From: Klebsormidium nitens
Taxonomy: Eukaryota; Streptophyta; Klebsormidiophyceae; Klebsormidiales; Klebsormidiaceae
DNA length: 64,000 nt
Assembly (NCBI GenBank): GCA_000708835.1
Contig: DF237036.1
Span: forward strand, 1-64,000
Direction: 5' to 3'
The position numbers were made by a program, and so were the translations under genes. This document shows, piece after piece, positions 1 to 33,000 of this stretch (its first letter is position 1; each line of letters starts with the position of its first letter). Under the pieces are notes generated by a model. The model saw only the letters and a list, made by a program, of their open reading frames with translations, was not told the origin of the DNA and did not search any database.

Positions 1-1244
1 GCGTAACAGCCGGTTTTGCACCCTAGGTGGCTTGTGTGGAATGGTATCATGCTTGAGCGCCACAATATCATTGCCCGAGTAGGCCTTGTCAGCCACGCGG
101 CCGGCTCAGTGCACTGAACACTGAGTCATTAATGGCGCGGGCCATGCATTGAAGCCGCCATGCATTGATCGACCACTCAGTACTTGGCTCATGCATGCGC
201 ACGTCTCATCAGTAAGCATTAGTACCCAGAAACGATGCGCATGCACACGGTGATGTTCAAGATTAGTCTGCGCGCGCAACTCTCAAGTTGCTTACGCACC
301 ACTGAGGCCTCGAGCACGTTGACAACGTACACTGAAATGCGCGCCGGCCAGTCTTTGCATATTTATGCTTTGAGTAATTTACGTTCTTATTTGTCTGACG
401 CTCTCAAACTTATAATCGACCTTGTTATCATGGCTTGTGTGACACTATCGGAATATCGCCAAAGAGCTAAGCCCACGGCTGCCAACTCATTGATTCGAGT
501 CGGGTAAGCTTTCAACCAGGGCGACTTGTACCACAGGACGTGGCCAGTCCACGAGTCTGTGCGGTACGATGAGGTCCTTGGATCTGACGGGTCAATACGA
601 TCTCACGGGCACATAAGTAGATGCCCGGACAATGGTTGCCGCATAGAATACACCATGATACAACGAACTGGTTTATGTGTAGCGATACTCACTTGATGAC
701 TCTACTTATGTTACAGGTCGATGAGATTGCCTCTTGACGAGATTCTCCTTTGCAAAGCTGCCAGGTTTGCAACGCTTGAGGATCGCGATGAGTACTCTTG
801 TACCTGCGGAAAGCCCAACGGCTGGTTTCATCATTCGAAACCAGGTTCAATCGTGGGACAATGAGAGTTCTTCTTAGAGCGAGTACTTCTAGTATCGGAT
901 AAGCAGGGTTGGTCTAAGATGATCAGCGTTATTTGCCGCCTTCCTAACAAGTCCAAACGCAAGGTGCACAACGTGAGATATCTACTGGAGGTCTTGTAAC
1001 GGATGTCCTCTTCCATAATTCCGGTTGGGGCATGAAACATAAGATCCCTCTTCTAAAGGAAGACGTTTCTGTGGCCCAGACGATATTAGTACTGTCTGGG
1101 CTCTTTGTACCCTATCGGCACAGTCGTAGCTCGAATCTCTGCTGAGTCAAAGAAGCAGCCAAACTGACCGTTGACGGTTTGCTTCTGCCGCCACCCTTTG
1201 TAAGACCCCCTTCCAAGCTGCGTCTAGTGAATCCGGAGCGCTTC

Positions 1245-21982
<20,738 letters not shown>

Positions 21983-22880
21983 CTGCGGGAGACGTGAGAG
22001 AAAGAGATCATACGCATGTGCTACAAAACAGAGTAGACTACGGAAAAGCAATCACAATCTGTGTTGAGGAGAGGAAATCTTGGAAATCAAAACAGGAGTG
22101 GATCGGAAATTGAAAGAAATGCAGAAGGAGATGTCCGTAAGAAGAATAGAGCGGAACGTGACCGGAGGAGCGCAGCGAGCCAGTCGGACGTGGAGGAAGT
22201 GGATAGAGTACCTGGTGAAATAAGAGAGACATACTTAATTTCGTTTCTCAAACAGACTTTACAAGGGGAAGAATGACAAGGATGACTGGTGGATGAGGAC
22301 AAATCGTGAAGAAGAAACGGTGCATGCCAACGATGAGTGCTCGTTCCGCGTAACAAGGTCGGAGGAGGGCGGCAAGGGGCATGGCGGGGGCGGATAGGGA
22401 ACCTTCCAAGGGGAAGATGTTTGCAAATACGCTCTCGAAACAGACAGTACATTTTGGAGAAAGGATAGGAGTCAATGTTACACAAGGAACAGCGTAGAGA
22501 AGAAGACGTACATCAAACCGACATGCACATGCTGTGCGCATTGGAGGGTAGTGAGGCGGGCGGAAGAGGAGGGACCGGTCATAATGTGTGCAACAGATTG
22601 ATTACACTTTGTCGACATGCACAGTCGTTTCCTTGAAGACAGGACTGGATGATCGATTGGTGTGAACCGTATGCGAACGAAGACAGAAGACGACACGAGT
22701 ACGTTGGACGAAGACGAAAGGAAGTAGAGGGGCAACCCAGGCAGAAGGGGAAAGGGCCATACCAGGCGCCTCCGAAGCTTTTGTGGTGTAAGAGTGCACC
22801 AACCGCATCAGTATAAAGGGTGCATCCGAATGATAATCCGAGGAATCCAAGGGGGGCGGTGCGAGTACCTTGAATGACTG
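21983..22880 (-). repeat. Exon-edge copy array: acceptor side of ABCC exon 21766-21982
   Basis: Up to five decaying copies of the start of the exon lie upstream in the intron. The nearest (about 22130-22215) keeps an AG acceptor followed by TLSTSSTSDWLAALLRS, against TLSSPSSSDWLAALVRS in the exon. Farther copies near 22300-22400, 22490-22570, 22680-22760 and 22820-22870 keep only fragments, such as the HVFFFT helix or the SSDW block. Spacing is about 150-190 bases. Confidence 0.75.
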
Positions 22881-23060
22881 TAAGAAGATGTAAATCACAT
22901 CTCTCCAGGAATGGCAGCTGAGATAGTATTACAACAGATAGTGCAGCGGAGTCAATTCATCTATGTAGCGAACTTTCTTGAGACAACAAAACTCTTAAGC
23001 AAGTGATTGTGGCCCGACTGAACTGAACAATCTCCCGCAAATCGGCAAGGTGAAATATAC

Positions 23061-23145
23061 CCGTTAATCTGCTTACTCGGTAATCAAAAAGATGAGGTTC
23101 TGACAGCAGAGGCCGATCCCAGCCCCGAGACCGCAAAAGTTCCAT
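23061..23145 (-). other. Possible first coding exon of the ABCC gene
   Basis: An ATG at 23145 opens a frame (MELLRSRGWDRPLLSEP...) that could donate at a GT after 23061. That leaves one nucleotide, the phase needed by the exon at 21982. About 28 residues before the first helix would be normal for the family. The donor (GTATAT) is weak and nothing in the peptide is diagnostic. An alternative upstream exon ending with CAG at 23171 also leaves one nucleotide in one of its open frames. I cannot choose between them. Confidence 0.25.
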
Positions 23146-26000
23146 CTATAATTCAAGTGGCCTTTGTCCTACCTGCCGGTTGACACCCACGTTGTCCACA
23201 AACAGCGCCCCCCCTGTCATCCCACTGCTCATTGTACCCCCCCACGACGCTTGCAATTGCCGCGGTGCCATTTGCCGCTGCACTCACGGTTACGTGTCTC
23301 TGACCCTCTGTCAGGCTCTCTAGACCCCCCAGAACAGGATAAAAGCTCGCCCCCCCTATGGTTCCAGAGCTGTAATATGTGACGGTGCTGGTTGGATGGT
23401 GGAATGCGCCAAAAGGAACTAGAGGTGGCGGGGTGCGTGGGGCCAAAGGGAGTACTGGAGAAGTGAGGAGGTGGTTGGCTGCCAGGGAGGGGGACTCGGA
23501 GCAGAAGGCGGCCCAGAGCTGGGAAGCTGCGTAAAAGAAGAGGAAAGGCAAAAGTCTGGTCTATATCCGGGATAAAGGTTTTTAGAAAGGGTGAAAGAAA
23601 CTGTGTGGTTGCCTGGGGTCTTCGAACCAGTGAGTTCACCTTGAAGCACATGTCACAAATCTGAATACTTATCAAGCAGTATTGAAGCTCAGAGCATGTA
23701 TATGAGCATTGCTGCTTCACAGAACAACTTCTTAGAGAGTCAAGCTGGAGGTGCATGGGCACCATATCCACAAGCAAGTCTGAAAGACTGAAAAAACAAT
23801 TAGCACCCTCAGTAGCTTCTGAGACAAAAGTCTTTCCGTCACAAGTCCCACAGGGGAAATTTTCTCTTTCACCTATGAGTGTCAGATAACCACACTTCAT
23901 TCATGAATGGATGATCCAAGGGGCACTTCTCATCCACCAATCTCGAAATTGCTCTTTTTCATCCTTCAGAAAGCCGTCTCAATCCATCCCCAACAAAAAA
24001 GTTTCTTATAGGTTCAACTTCCTGTGGAGATCTGTCCGCACCTCAGATTGAGCTAAGCGAGAAAACTTCTTCGCATACTTCTAGTTTCCATTCCTGCACC
24101 AAAGTTATTTCCTACAACCTGGCAAGTAAGAATCTTCACGATCTGGTGAATCTGGTGAATCTGGTTTAGCACCACCATTTACCTCACTCCACAAGCAAAG
24201 CAACAAACTTAAGCAGCGCCCTCCTCTACAGAAAGTGAAAGACTAGAGTTTCCAGGCGCAGGCTCAATACCCTTGAGATTTGTCAGAATCTCCTTTTTGC
24301 GCGAGGTCATGCTGTGCATGAGAGGACTCACCATTCATGGCTGTTGTTCAATCTTGCAAGGCCAGATTTACTGTGCTCCAGTCTGCAACAAGCAATCCAG
24401 TCCCCAGAGTTCTTTTGCACAGTTTGTGTAGACGTGCACCAGCATCTGAGCACTTTCGTCAGCACCTCATCTGCATAAAATCAGTAATCACAGCCGTCAT
24501 GACCTGGCATGCACTGCAGTGAGCTTACATCAGCTGCGCCATGCTTCAGCACAACTCTGGAAGTCTTCTGCTAAACTAATCTTTGAGAGACTCCAATTCT
24601 GGGGGTCCTCTTGGGGCTGGAGGCCCTGCTGCACCTTGAACCACAAGGATCATTCAGCCGCTCGTTTCCAATTTCCATGCCAGCCAACGCAGTGAGGCGC
24701 CATCATGCATTGAAAGCTGATCAACATATGCTTCTCAGGGCCAGCTGGCTGAAGTTTCAGCCTGACCTGTGCAATTTCTCCAAAAACATGGTTAAATTGT
24801 CGATCCTCTTCCGCTAAAAGCGGTCAGATGATCAGCAGCCCAGAGTCCACGGGCGAGAGTGGTCAACTGGGTATCAACCTCACTCAATGGGTTGGACCCT
24901 AACCAATCAATCCGTTGGTCAGTCACAACGGACTCCGGCGGAACTTTGATCAGCTCAGGACGGACTCAAATCAGGCAGAATATGTTCTGGCGTTTACTGC
25001 AGGCTGTGTGCGACAATTTTGACATCGGCCAACAGCTGATAACCATCTTGGCCATCATTTGCATTATCATGGATTGTGCCTATATGACTACGTGCCACCT
25101 ATGTAGAGAGTCAGTGAGCGCTGGACAGTACCTTTATTCTGGCCCAGCGGCGCGGGGGCGGCTCAATTTGTGAGTCCCCCACTGAAGAATCTGCAGCAGA
25201 CTGGGTACTCCTCTGCGTGCGTGTAAATCAGTCTTCAGATTAAAAACTGGCCCAGTGAAATGTTAACATCATGTGCAGACAAGTGACTGCAGTCATGAAT
25301 CTAAGCTCGCGGCCGCATCATCGCAGCAGAACTGGTGCATGGACTCGAATCGGCCGACCGCAGTACTATGTGCAGCTGTGTAAGTCCCGTTTGACGTTAC
25401 AAGATCTGCATCATCGGTTCCAGGCTTTGCGACGTGGGAAATTCTTTTCCGTGCATTGGATTTTCTAGTCAAATTATGTTCCCCGGGAAGCTTGTGCCCC
25501 TAATGCGAATGGATATCAGGGGCATCGAATCGGGAATGGACCACCCTTGGTGGAAGGGAACTTATGGCAACCGCGAACTAAGCTTGCCAAGCACCGTGAT
25601 TCTTCATGTGCATTCTCTGGGATGACCAATGAAGTTTCTACTCTGTACCGTTGCCTTCGAAGGCAACGAGTAGCCAAAATAAAAGCTGTTTGTCAAGGCT
25701 TCAGCTTCGAATAACTAGATGAAATAGGTTGTAAACGTCTCACGATTGTTTGCAGATGGTCGAAGGCGCAGCATGGGCTTCCGTAATAGATTACGGCTTG
25801 CAGATTCACCGTGACACTGGATCACATTTGGGATCGTATCGCTCCATCTTAGAGAACATGTAGCATGTTTCTTGGCAGCATGAAGAAGCCCTGAAATCAC
25901 CCGGCAATGACTCGTACAACGTTGTGCTGTGCATTCTCAAAGTGACTCGTGCAAAAATGTGCGCTGCAAGTGAGAGGTCGCTGATCTTTTCTTGATTTAG
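23146..26000. other. Stretch without a resolved gene
   Basis: About 2.9 kb upstream of the ABCC gene. It probably holds the ABCC promoter and leader on the minus strand. Open frames are short or have no recognisable family. A perfect 20-base palindrome (25649-25668) and a hairpin (25973-26008) are noted separately. Confidence 0.5.
25649..25668. repeat. Perfect 20-base palindrome
   Basis: CGTTGCCTTCGAAGGCAACG reads the same on both strands with no loop. Function unknown; it could be a binding site for a dimeric protein or the tip of a foldback repeat. Confidence 0.8.
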
Positions 26001-26008
26001 CGACCTCT
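25973..26008. repeat. Inverted repeat, 10-base stem
   Basis: AGAGGTCGCT and AGCGACCTCT pair around a 16-base loop rich in T. It might end a transcript or be a remnant of a repeat. Nothing nearby decides. Confidence 0.6.
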
Positions 26009-28270
26009 TAATTATCTAGGCCGGCCTGCCCAAAGTGACGATGCGGTGGATATATAAGCCCGGGGTGAGGGGTATATAAGACGAGATCGTACAGCATAAC
26101 GGCCCCGACTTCGTCCGTACTCATCAGACATTCCCGCGACAGCGCCTCCTTGAAACGGTAAAATCTGGCGTCCCCAACAGAACGGATGCGGAATTCAGGA
26201 GGTGAGGACACGTGGAGTCAACAGAACGGACGTCCTGGACCTGACACGTGGGTGGAGGGTCTTGCGAAGGACTACGAACCTGAATCCCAGGAACGGAGTC
26301 TGCCCTCAGAAGATGCGCGTGTGAGAAGTTCACAGAAGTGGTCTGGAAGAGCAGCGGAAGCGAGGGGGCGCTACGAGCTTATCGGGTGGCAGTGGTATGA
26401 CCGGTTTCAGCTTTGAACGTCAGTCCGACCAAAGCAGAGTCGAGCAAGGGTAACAAAAAAGGAGGAGTAAAAGCAGAACGGCAGACGAGCGCAAGTCGAA
26501 TTGGCAGACGGAGAACGGAATGAGCAGGAAACGGAACTGAAGCTCACCGTGTCCGCCGTAAGAAGCAGACTTTCGAACGTAGGGGAGGCGCATTCTCACC
26601 AACCGGAGCGTAACAACTTTGCGGTGCTCAGCAGCGTGGTTTTAACGCTCCTCAGCGTTCAGCGGCCGCGTCCCGCAGGCCATACGAGGCCCCCGCGTAT
26701 GCCACGCCGGGCCGCGAAGCGGAATCATGGCGGTGAACACGTAAAAGGATTTTGAGAAGTCCATGGGTTTGGTTTGTCCATGATGACGACATCAAGGGGC
26801 CTCAGCAAAACGGTGACGAGGGGGGAATAATCTGCGAAGAGCGGATCGTTGCTTTGCAGGCCACTCAGAAGAGCGCGGGCGCGCTTGGGGCAGATTTACC
26901 CGTCCAAAAGATGCAGACTCGTTTCTTTCCGCTCCACGCTGCGGCGTTCCCTAGATCGGGTTCGGCTCCCATCTGAAGGGTTACGGCCGTAACGCGCTTG
27001 ACGCCCATGTCGTCGCTTCCGTCCCGTGACGGTTCCGCTTCCGCTGAGGCGGCTCCTTTTTTAAGAAGATTCTCTGAACCGAATCCTTGCTCTTTAACCG
27101 TGTTACTCCGCATGACTCGTTCGTTCGCCCGTTGCTTCACTCGTTCAAATTCCGGCCGCTCCCCTTTGAAGCTCCGGTTTGTGGGTCGGTTCTTGTTCCG
27201 TTCCGTTCCTTCCGTTTCGTTCCGTTCCGTTCCGTTCCGTCCCGCTAGCTGCCAGTGGTGGGCTGCCAGATCCGTTTTTCCGTCAGGTAGCAAACCGACA
27301 TTCGTCGAAGTACATACGGCTGTCGATGAAACAGCTCCTGGCACCAGAAACGACTACCTTGAGTGTCCGATCCGCCCTCACTTCCAGCGATGTACCGCGG
27401 CGGGAGCGGACTCATCCGATCCGCCTTTCTTGTCAAGGCGGCACGAGATTCCAAGAATTCCACGGTCTCTCATAAACTGCACTTTCCGCCTGCCAAATAA
27501 CACCCCTTGCTTCTGAGCTCTCCTTCTCCTTCTTTCTAGCGGTCTTGGCAGACTCCTGTTGCGCAATTGAAGCAGGATTTAAAAGTCCCCGCTCTACTTT
27601 CCGTCCCAACTGAGTCTTTCAAGAGAGCTGGACTCTCGCCGAAAGGCAGCAAGAGAACGGCGGTACTTCGAGCCCCGTCACTGAAAGTTGCTCTTCTCCG
27701 AGTGCATCACTGAAATGCGTTCTGGTCTAAATCCTTCATCGAATCTCGCCCTTGCGTTCAGATTTTGCAGACGCGCTGAAGCGGGCCCGTAACTGCCTTC
27801 AATTGACTCTTCGGCGGCTTTGGTGTCCCAAGGAAGCTTTCCGAAAACCGTTTCTCCTTTCTTATTCCGTTCACCTCCGCTTTGCACGCTCCTGAGCCGT
27901 CCTTTTCCGTGCTTCTTCAATGATTCATTCGCCCAGAGGCTATCTTATTTGATTCTTCCCCGCCCACCGCTGTTTTGCAGCTGGCAGTCCGCCTACAAAT
28001 TGTTTCGCCAGCTCCTGTTCCGGCCGAATCCGTTCCCCGCGGATCCATCCGCTCGATTACAATCCTTCCAAGTCGTTCCGCCGGAATATAACCGGGTTCA
28101 CATGACATCGCCACAGCAAAGGTAATCTGTGTGCTGATCCCGAGCAGAGCCATCGCCACGTAAAGCTCGCACGTGCTACTGCTTATTGCAAAGAAAGTGT
28201 GACCCCGGATCAGCGCAAACAGCCCAACAACTAGCAAGGGAAAGTATAGTCCACCAACCCAAGACGGCCA
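26008..28270 (-). other. Unresolved region, possible minus-strand gene
   Basis: Two minus-strand stretches look more protein-like than their surroundings. About 28100-28240 encodes a hydrophobic run (LYVAMALLGISTQITFAVAM), and about 26050-26210 encodes VGDARFYRFKEALSRECLMS and onward. An ATG near 28272 opens a signal-peptide-like start (MAVLGWWTILSLASCWAVCA) in another frame. I could not join these into a convincing gene. Two TATA-like sequences on the plus strand (near 26053 and 26081) are also present. Confidence 0.25.
27190..27240. repeat. Short tandem repeat, unit GTTCC
   Basis: About nine imperfect copies of GTTCC in a row. On the minus strand one frame reads as a Glu/Arg/Asn/Thr-rich run. 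It is probably a simple microsatellite. Confidence 0.8.
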
Positions 28271-28299
28271 TCACGGCGCACAACCGTCGGGAGGATGGA

Positions 28300-30040
28300 T
28301 GAAAACTAGGTTGGTGCCAATACGGACCGCCAAAAGATGCTAAAGGCCGTTCTGATCCGACTGTGGTAACGAGTCATCCATGCAGCATCATGAATTTGGT
28401 GTGCGGGATCATCGAAGGAGCGGACTCAGGAACTCCATCCCCACCAGTGTTCCCATGTGAGGAAAAGTGCGGCGGCCTGGCAACGATTGAATTTACGGAT
28501 GAGCATTTGCCGGAGAGGCCGATCGGCCATTTGAGTAACCACACCTTCAGTCACGCGCATGTTCTTCTACCGTCTCCACTTCTCGTAAAGCTTGCATGAG
28601 CTGCGCGGTCGCGCTGTACTATAGCGAATGGACGACGGTCTCAAGTGAAGCGGTCTTTGATGAACATGCCTGTGCATCTAATCATGCAGGCGTTAAGTTC
28701 AGGATTGCAGAACTCAATCATTGCAGACCGGCCCCATGATCATCTAAGACGGTTCAATGTGTACGTGCGTGCCTGCATGGTATCCAATTGAATAACAAGT
28801 CTGCCAGGGCGCCGCGCAGGCCGCACATACCATACCTTGAAGTGCAAACTTAGCTACTAGAGGTGAAAGTTCACAATTAAGCCAGCCCGTCGGCGAACAA
28901 TATGCAAGCTACTAAACCATATATAGTCGCGTTCATGAAATCATGCATGCATCAGTGCCTGGTGCAGTCGGATCGGTCAAGCCGCTATAATCAGTCGGCC
29001 GGCGATGCTCAATTGAGTGTGAGTTCAACGGTTTAAACTCAAACTGCAAGTGGGGCGACAGTTACGGTAGAACAATTGTCCAAAAGTTGGACACTGGTTT
29101 GACTACCATGTCCCGATCTTGTTCGATTCCTCAAGTCGTATTGTTCAGGCTCACACACACTCAGGCTTGGCTGCGAACGGTAACAACGGTACGTAAAATT
29201 GACAAGCTACCGTACTGTACCCTCAACTTAGCTGCAATTTCAATTACTCTGCCCCATGTACGACGCAAGAAATCTCATCCACTGATAACTTGACAAGTAT
29301 CTCTCGCTGCCCACCGCACGTCACTCAAACAATGTTCATTCTAAGTAAAACGTGACGAAGCTTCCCGAATCACTGGCATCGTAGGGTGAGTGTGATTTAA
29401 TACCTAGGGCCGCTTCAACCAGAACTTCAAGGGCCCCTTCCTTGCACGCTCGAACGGATGAACCTGCAAGGAAGAGTCGCGACATTCTGTCAGCTGGTGA
29501 TTGGATGTATGGAAATCTTTCGAAGAGATACTCGAAAGATCTTTCGATCTTTCGATCTTTCGATCCGGGACCCCGTGCGGAAGACAACATGGTCAGAAAG
29601 ACACTTCTGCTGTTCAAAGGCACTGGTCTTTCGAGGTCTCCCCGGTACAACCACATAAGAAAGCTGTGGTTGCTTTCCAGAGCTGAAACACTTGTACAAA
29701 GTTGCAAATCGGACATACATCTCAAAAGAAACTGAAGAAAGAGCCGCCCAATCTACCGTGGAACCTTTTGCTTCGCCAGGTTCTGAACTTAATGTCGTTT
29801 GACACCAGATGCAACCAGGTTTCTAGAATGATGCTGCAATAGTCACGATGTCTACTCGGATCATGTATACGCAACTAACTAGCCACAAAGCGTGGCGGCA
29901 AGACCATACTCTCTGAGTGCGCTCTGCACACAATATGAATCGTCCTTACCTGTGAGCCATCTCCCAACTGCCTGTACCACTCTCCACAGCCCATCTCCGC
30001 TTCAGCCTACCGCAACGCCGCATCAATTCCGCTCCACATT
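28300..30040. other. Stretch without a resolved gene
   Basis: I see no coherent coding region. A short repeat, GATCTTTC three times in a row, lies at 29538-29561. The right end is the region downstream of the minus-strand gene at 30.05-34.42 kb. Confidence 0.5.
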
Positions 30041-30049
30041 CCACCACCT

Positions 30050-33000
30050 CTAGCGCCAGTCACTGTGGCGCCGTCCTGAATTGCCACCGTCCTTTGGCGC
30101 CGGCCCCCGTCTGCTGCTGCTGCTCCCTGACTCGAAGCGCCAGTCGCGATTTTCATCCAATTGTCTCGGCCCAAAGCGCTCCCAGTCCTCAACCGGCCGG
30201 TAAGCCGAGCCGACAGACGGTCTGCGGCGCGTCCCGGAGCGAGCTCTCTCTGCGTTGGCGCCGCGGGACCAGTCGATATCGTGAGTACCATCCGAGAAGC
30301 AGCCGGCCTTGTCGTCCTCGTACCCGTCCGGCGACAGGCTGCGCCGCCGCTTCTCCGAGCGGCTGCCAGCGGACGTCATCTTGTGGTCACCGTGACGGTC
30401 CAGCTCCCTGTGGCTGTACACCGACCCCCCAGTGGAATAGTAGGCGCGGTCGCGGCCGTGGTCGCTCCGGGGGGGTGAGAACGCGGGCGATAGCTCCCCC
30501 CGGCTGTAACCGGACGCCGCGCCGGAGAAGGCGCTGTCGCGGTACCGGTCGCTCCGGGGGGCGAAATTGCAGAGGACCGCGGGGGAGGGGGCGTGGCGTA
30601 GCGCGTCGGGGCGGAGGTCGGGCACCGCGGCGGGGGGGACGTGGGCCCCCGGAGGGGAGAAAACGCCGGGTCCCGGGGCGGCGGTGAGCTCGGGTACATG
30701 GGCGGGGGAGACGCGGGGCCGCGCCGGGGAGGGGAGATGGCGCCCGGGGGATCGATAATGTGGACACGTGGCAAGCCTGGGCGCCCCCCGTGGACGGCTA
30801 ACCTCTCCTGGGTGAACCAGGCGGAGAAGATCTCCCCGCGGTGCTCGTCGTAATCAAATTCGACGAGGAGGTCGTCGAGCGGAAACTCGTCCGGGGGGGG
30901 CAGATTCTGCAGAAAGGAAACGGGGGTGGTTCAGCCTAGTTGTCGCAGGTGTCTACGTTCAAAGCTGGTGTGTCAGAAATTTGTCCGATGTGCGAGAAGG
31001 GCAGCAAGTATGTAAGTTGCGAAATAGCTGAAGCGCGGTGCCTGCAGAGTTAGAGTCGAAGGTTAAAGCAACCTTTGTGGAGACACGGCAGCCGGGGGCT
31101 GCCCTGCAAAGACCCAAAATAGTATCAGGCTGTTGGCCAGCGGGTCTCTCTGCTCGGGGTATCGGTCTGTTGACCAACGCCGACGTTCAGTCTGGTATGT
31201 AGCAATCAAGAACAGAAACGCTTGGACTTCGAGCCATTGACCTTCTTTCTACGTTCAAAGGAAAAAGCTCGGTGTCAAAGGGTGGGACATGAGAACGCTG
31301 GGGCCCCATCAGAACAGAATTGGACGCCCGTTTGCGATGTGGTGTCTGTGCCTCACGCCAGACAGTTGGGGCACGCGGGTAAGGAAGAAGAAATGGAGGC
31401 CCCTTGGACGCTGCGAAAAAGTATTCTCCAGTCCCGCCCCAAAAGCTGTGACATTGCGTTCGCAATCTCAATACGGAACAACAGGTTAGACTTCTGTGTC
31501 AGACTCGGTTTCTCAAAACGGTCGAGGACTGCAACCTAACATTTGACGCCCAAACTAGTCGAAACTTATACCCCTAAGCCGTTACTTTAACTTCTGGGCC
31601 TACCTTCCTGTGGACCCGGAAGTGGTCCCTGCTGAAAATATTCGTTCTGTCGACCCTGTCGTCTCTGTCCTGCTCCGCCTCGTAGGCCTCAAGCGCGCGG
31701 CATATGACATCCACGTCGTCTCGCTTGTTGTCGGCGTCCACGGCGTGGATCAGACCTGCCTTGGCATCGGGAACAGGATGGGATGGCGCCTGCAGAAATA
31801 GCGCAGGGAAATCTATGTGCAATGGTTGTGTATGCTTATAACCGACCGCTTTCCAGTCTCGCCCATCATTTAGCCGATTGAACGAGTCGGTTGCAGCCAG
31901 ATTTGCAAAAACAAGTGCGAAGCAATCTTGACACGTGGCAGCCAGCGACTGGTCTGAAAACTTCTGACGGGTACGCACTGTGCCACGTGGCAGCAACTGC
32001 TCTGTAGTCCACCGGTGAGGGATAAAGCAAAATGAAAAGATTCGACTTCTTTTGATTGAGGTTTTCATATTTGCTAGTTGTTGAGAGGTTGACTGCTCAA
32101 GGATACGTGGGAGAAGAGTCGTATGGAAAATTTGTTGCATCTCTGGCCCGCCAGTTTGCGCCAACTCGCGGCTGTTCATTCGTGCCAAAGTGATCCCAAC
32201 CATTGCCTTTTTGTCACTTTCCTGCTGCACGGCACTATGATTGGCTTGCTGGGGTTCACCCACAGCCTTGAACAAGATGGAACCGACCGGCGTTCGTAAT
32301 AACAACATTCATTGCCAAGATCTGACAAGGACTTATGTTAAACGGAATGCAATACACTCAGCCGCCAAGCAGAACAGAACAAGAGCTCCCAGGAGTCAAG
32401 GTCGTGGAGAGCATCTTCGTGTTTTTAAAGAAAGAGTCAAACACTTACCAATATTCCCCGTCTCGTTCATACGGGTATCTGCTGTACAGCAGATCCGCCG
32501 GGTTCTTGCTCGAGATCCGGCTCTTCCTCATAGAAAGCTCTAGGGTTCTCCCCGTACCCCAAGCCTTTCCGTACGTGAACAGGATGACCGCCTCCGGGTC
32601 GCAGCGCTCGAGGATGATCTTGCCGGTCCGCGGGTCGTGTGGAAGGGACCCCAGCACGTTCTCTCCGTCGCCGTAGATCTTGCCCCGGCTCCCGTTGCCT
32701 TCCGGGCCCTCGAGAACGTACCGACCCAGCGTCACCGGGTAATCATTCGGACCCCACGTTTTGTAAATGAACCTAAGTGTGGAGAAAGTTGTGGAGGAAG
32801 TCAGATATAAGAACTTCTCGTTGGCAGTGTCTAGAGAACAGAGAAAAGTATACGCTCTGCATCTGAAGAAGCAATGCTGTGCATTCGAAGCTGCAACGGT
32901 GCTTGCGGGAATGGAGATTAGAACTGCTGCCTTTCCCAGGACCCTGGATGCGGGAAACAGCGTGCGACTAAACTGAACGAGAGCTTTCCTGTGATTGCTT

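Noticed and set aside
23077-23145. Hydrophobic peptide WNFCGLGAGIGLCCQNLIFL as a first TM exon of ABCC
   Set aside because: It looks membrane-like and has AG and GT at its ends, but its phase does not fit the acceptor at 21982. The exon 21766-21982 already supplies TM1.
23229-23900. A 223-residue minus-strand open frame upstream of ABCC
   Set aside because: No recognisable domain, and low-complexity Pro/Ser runs. It may be leader sequence; not called as a gene.
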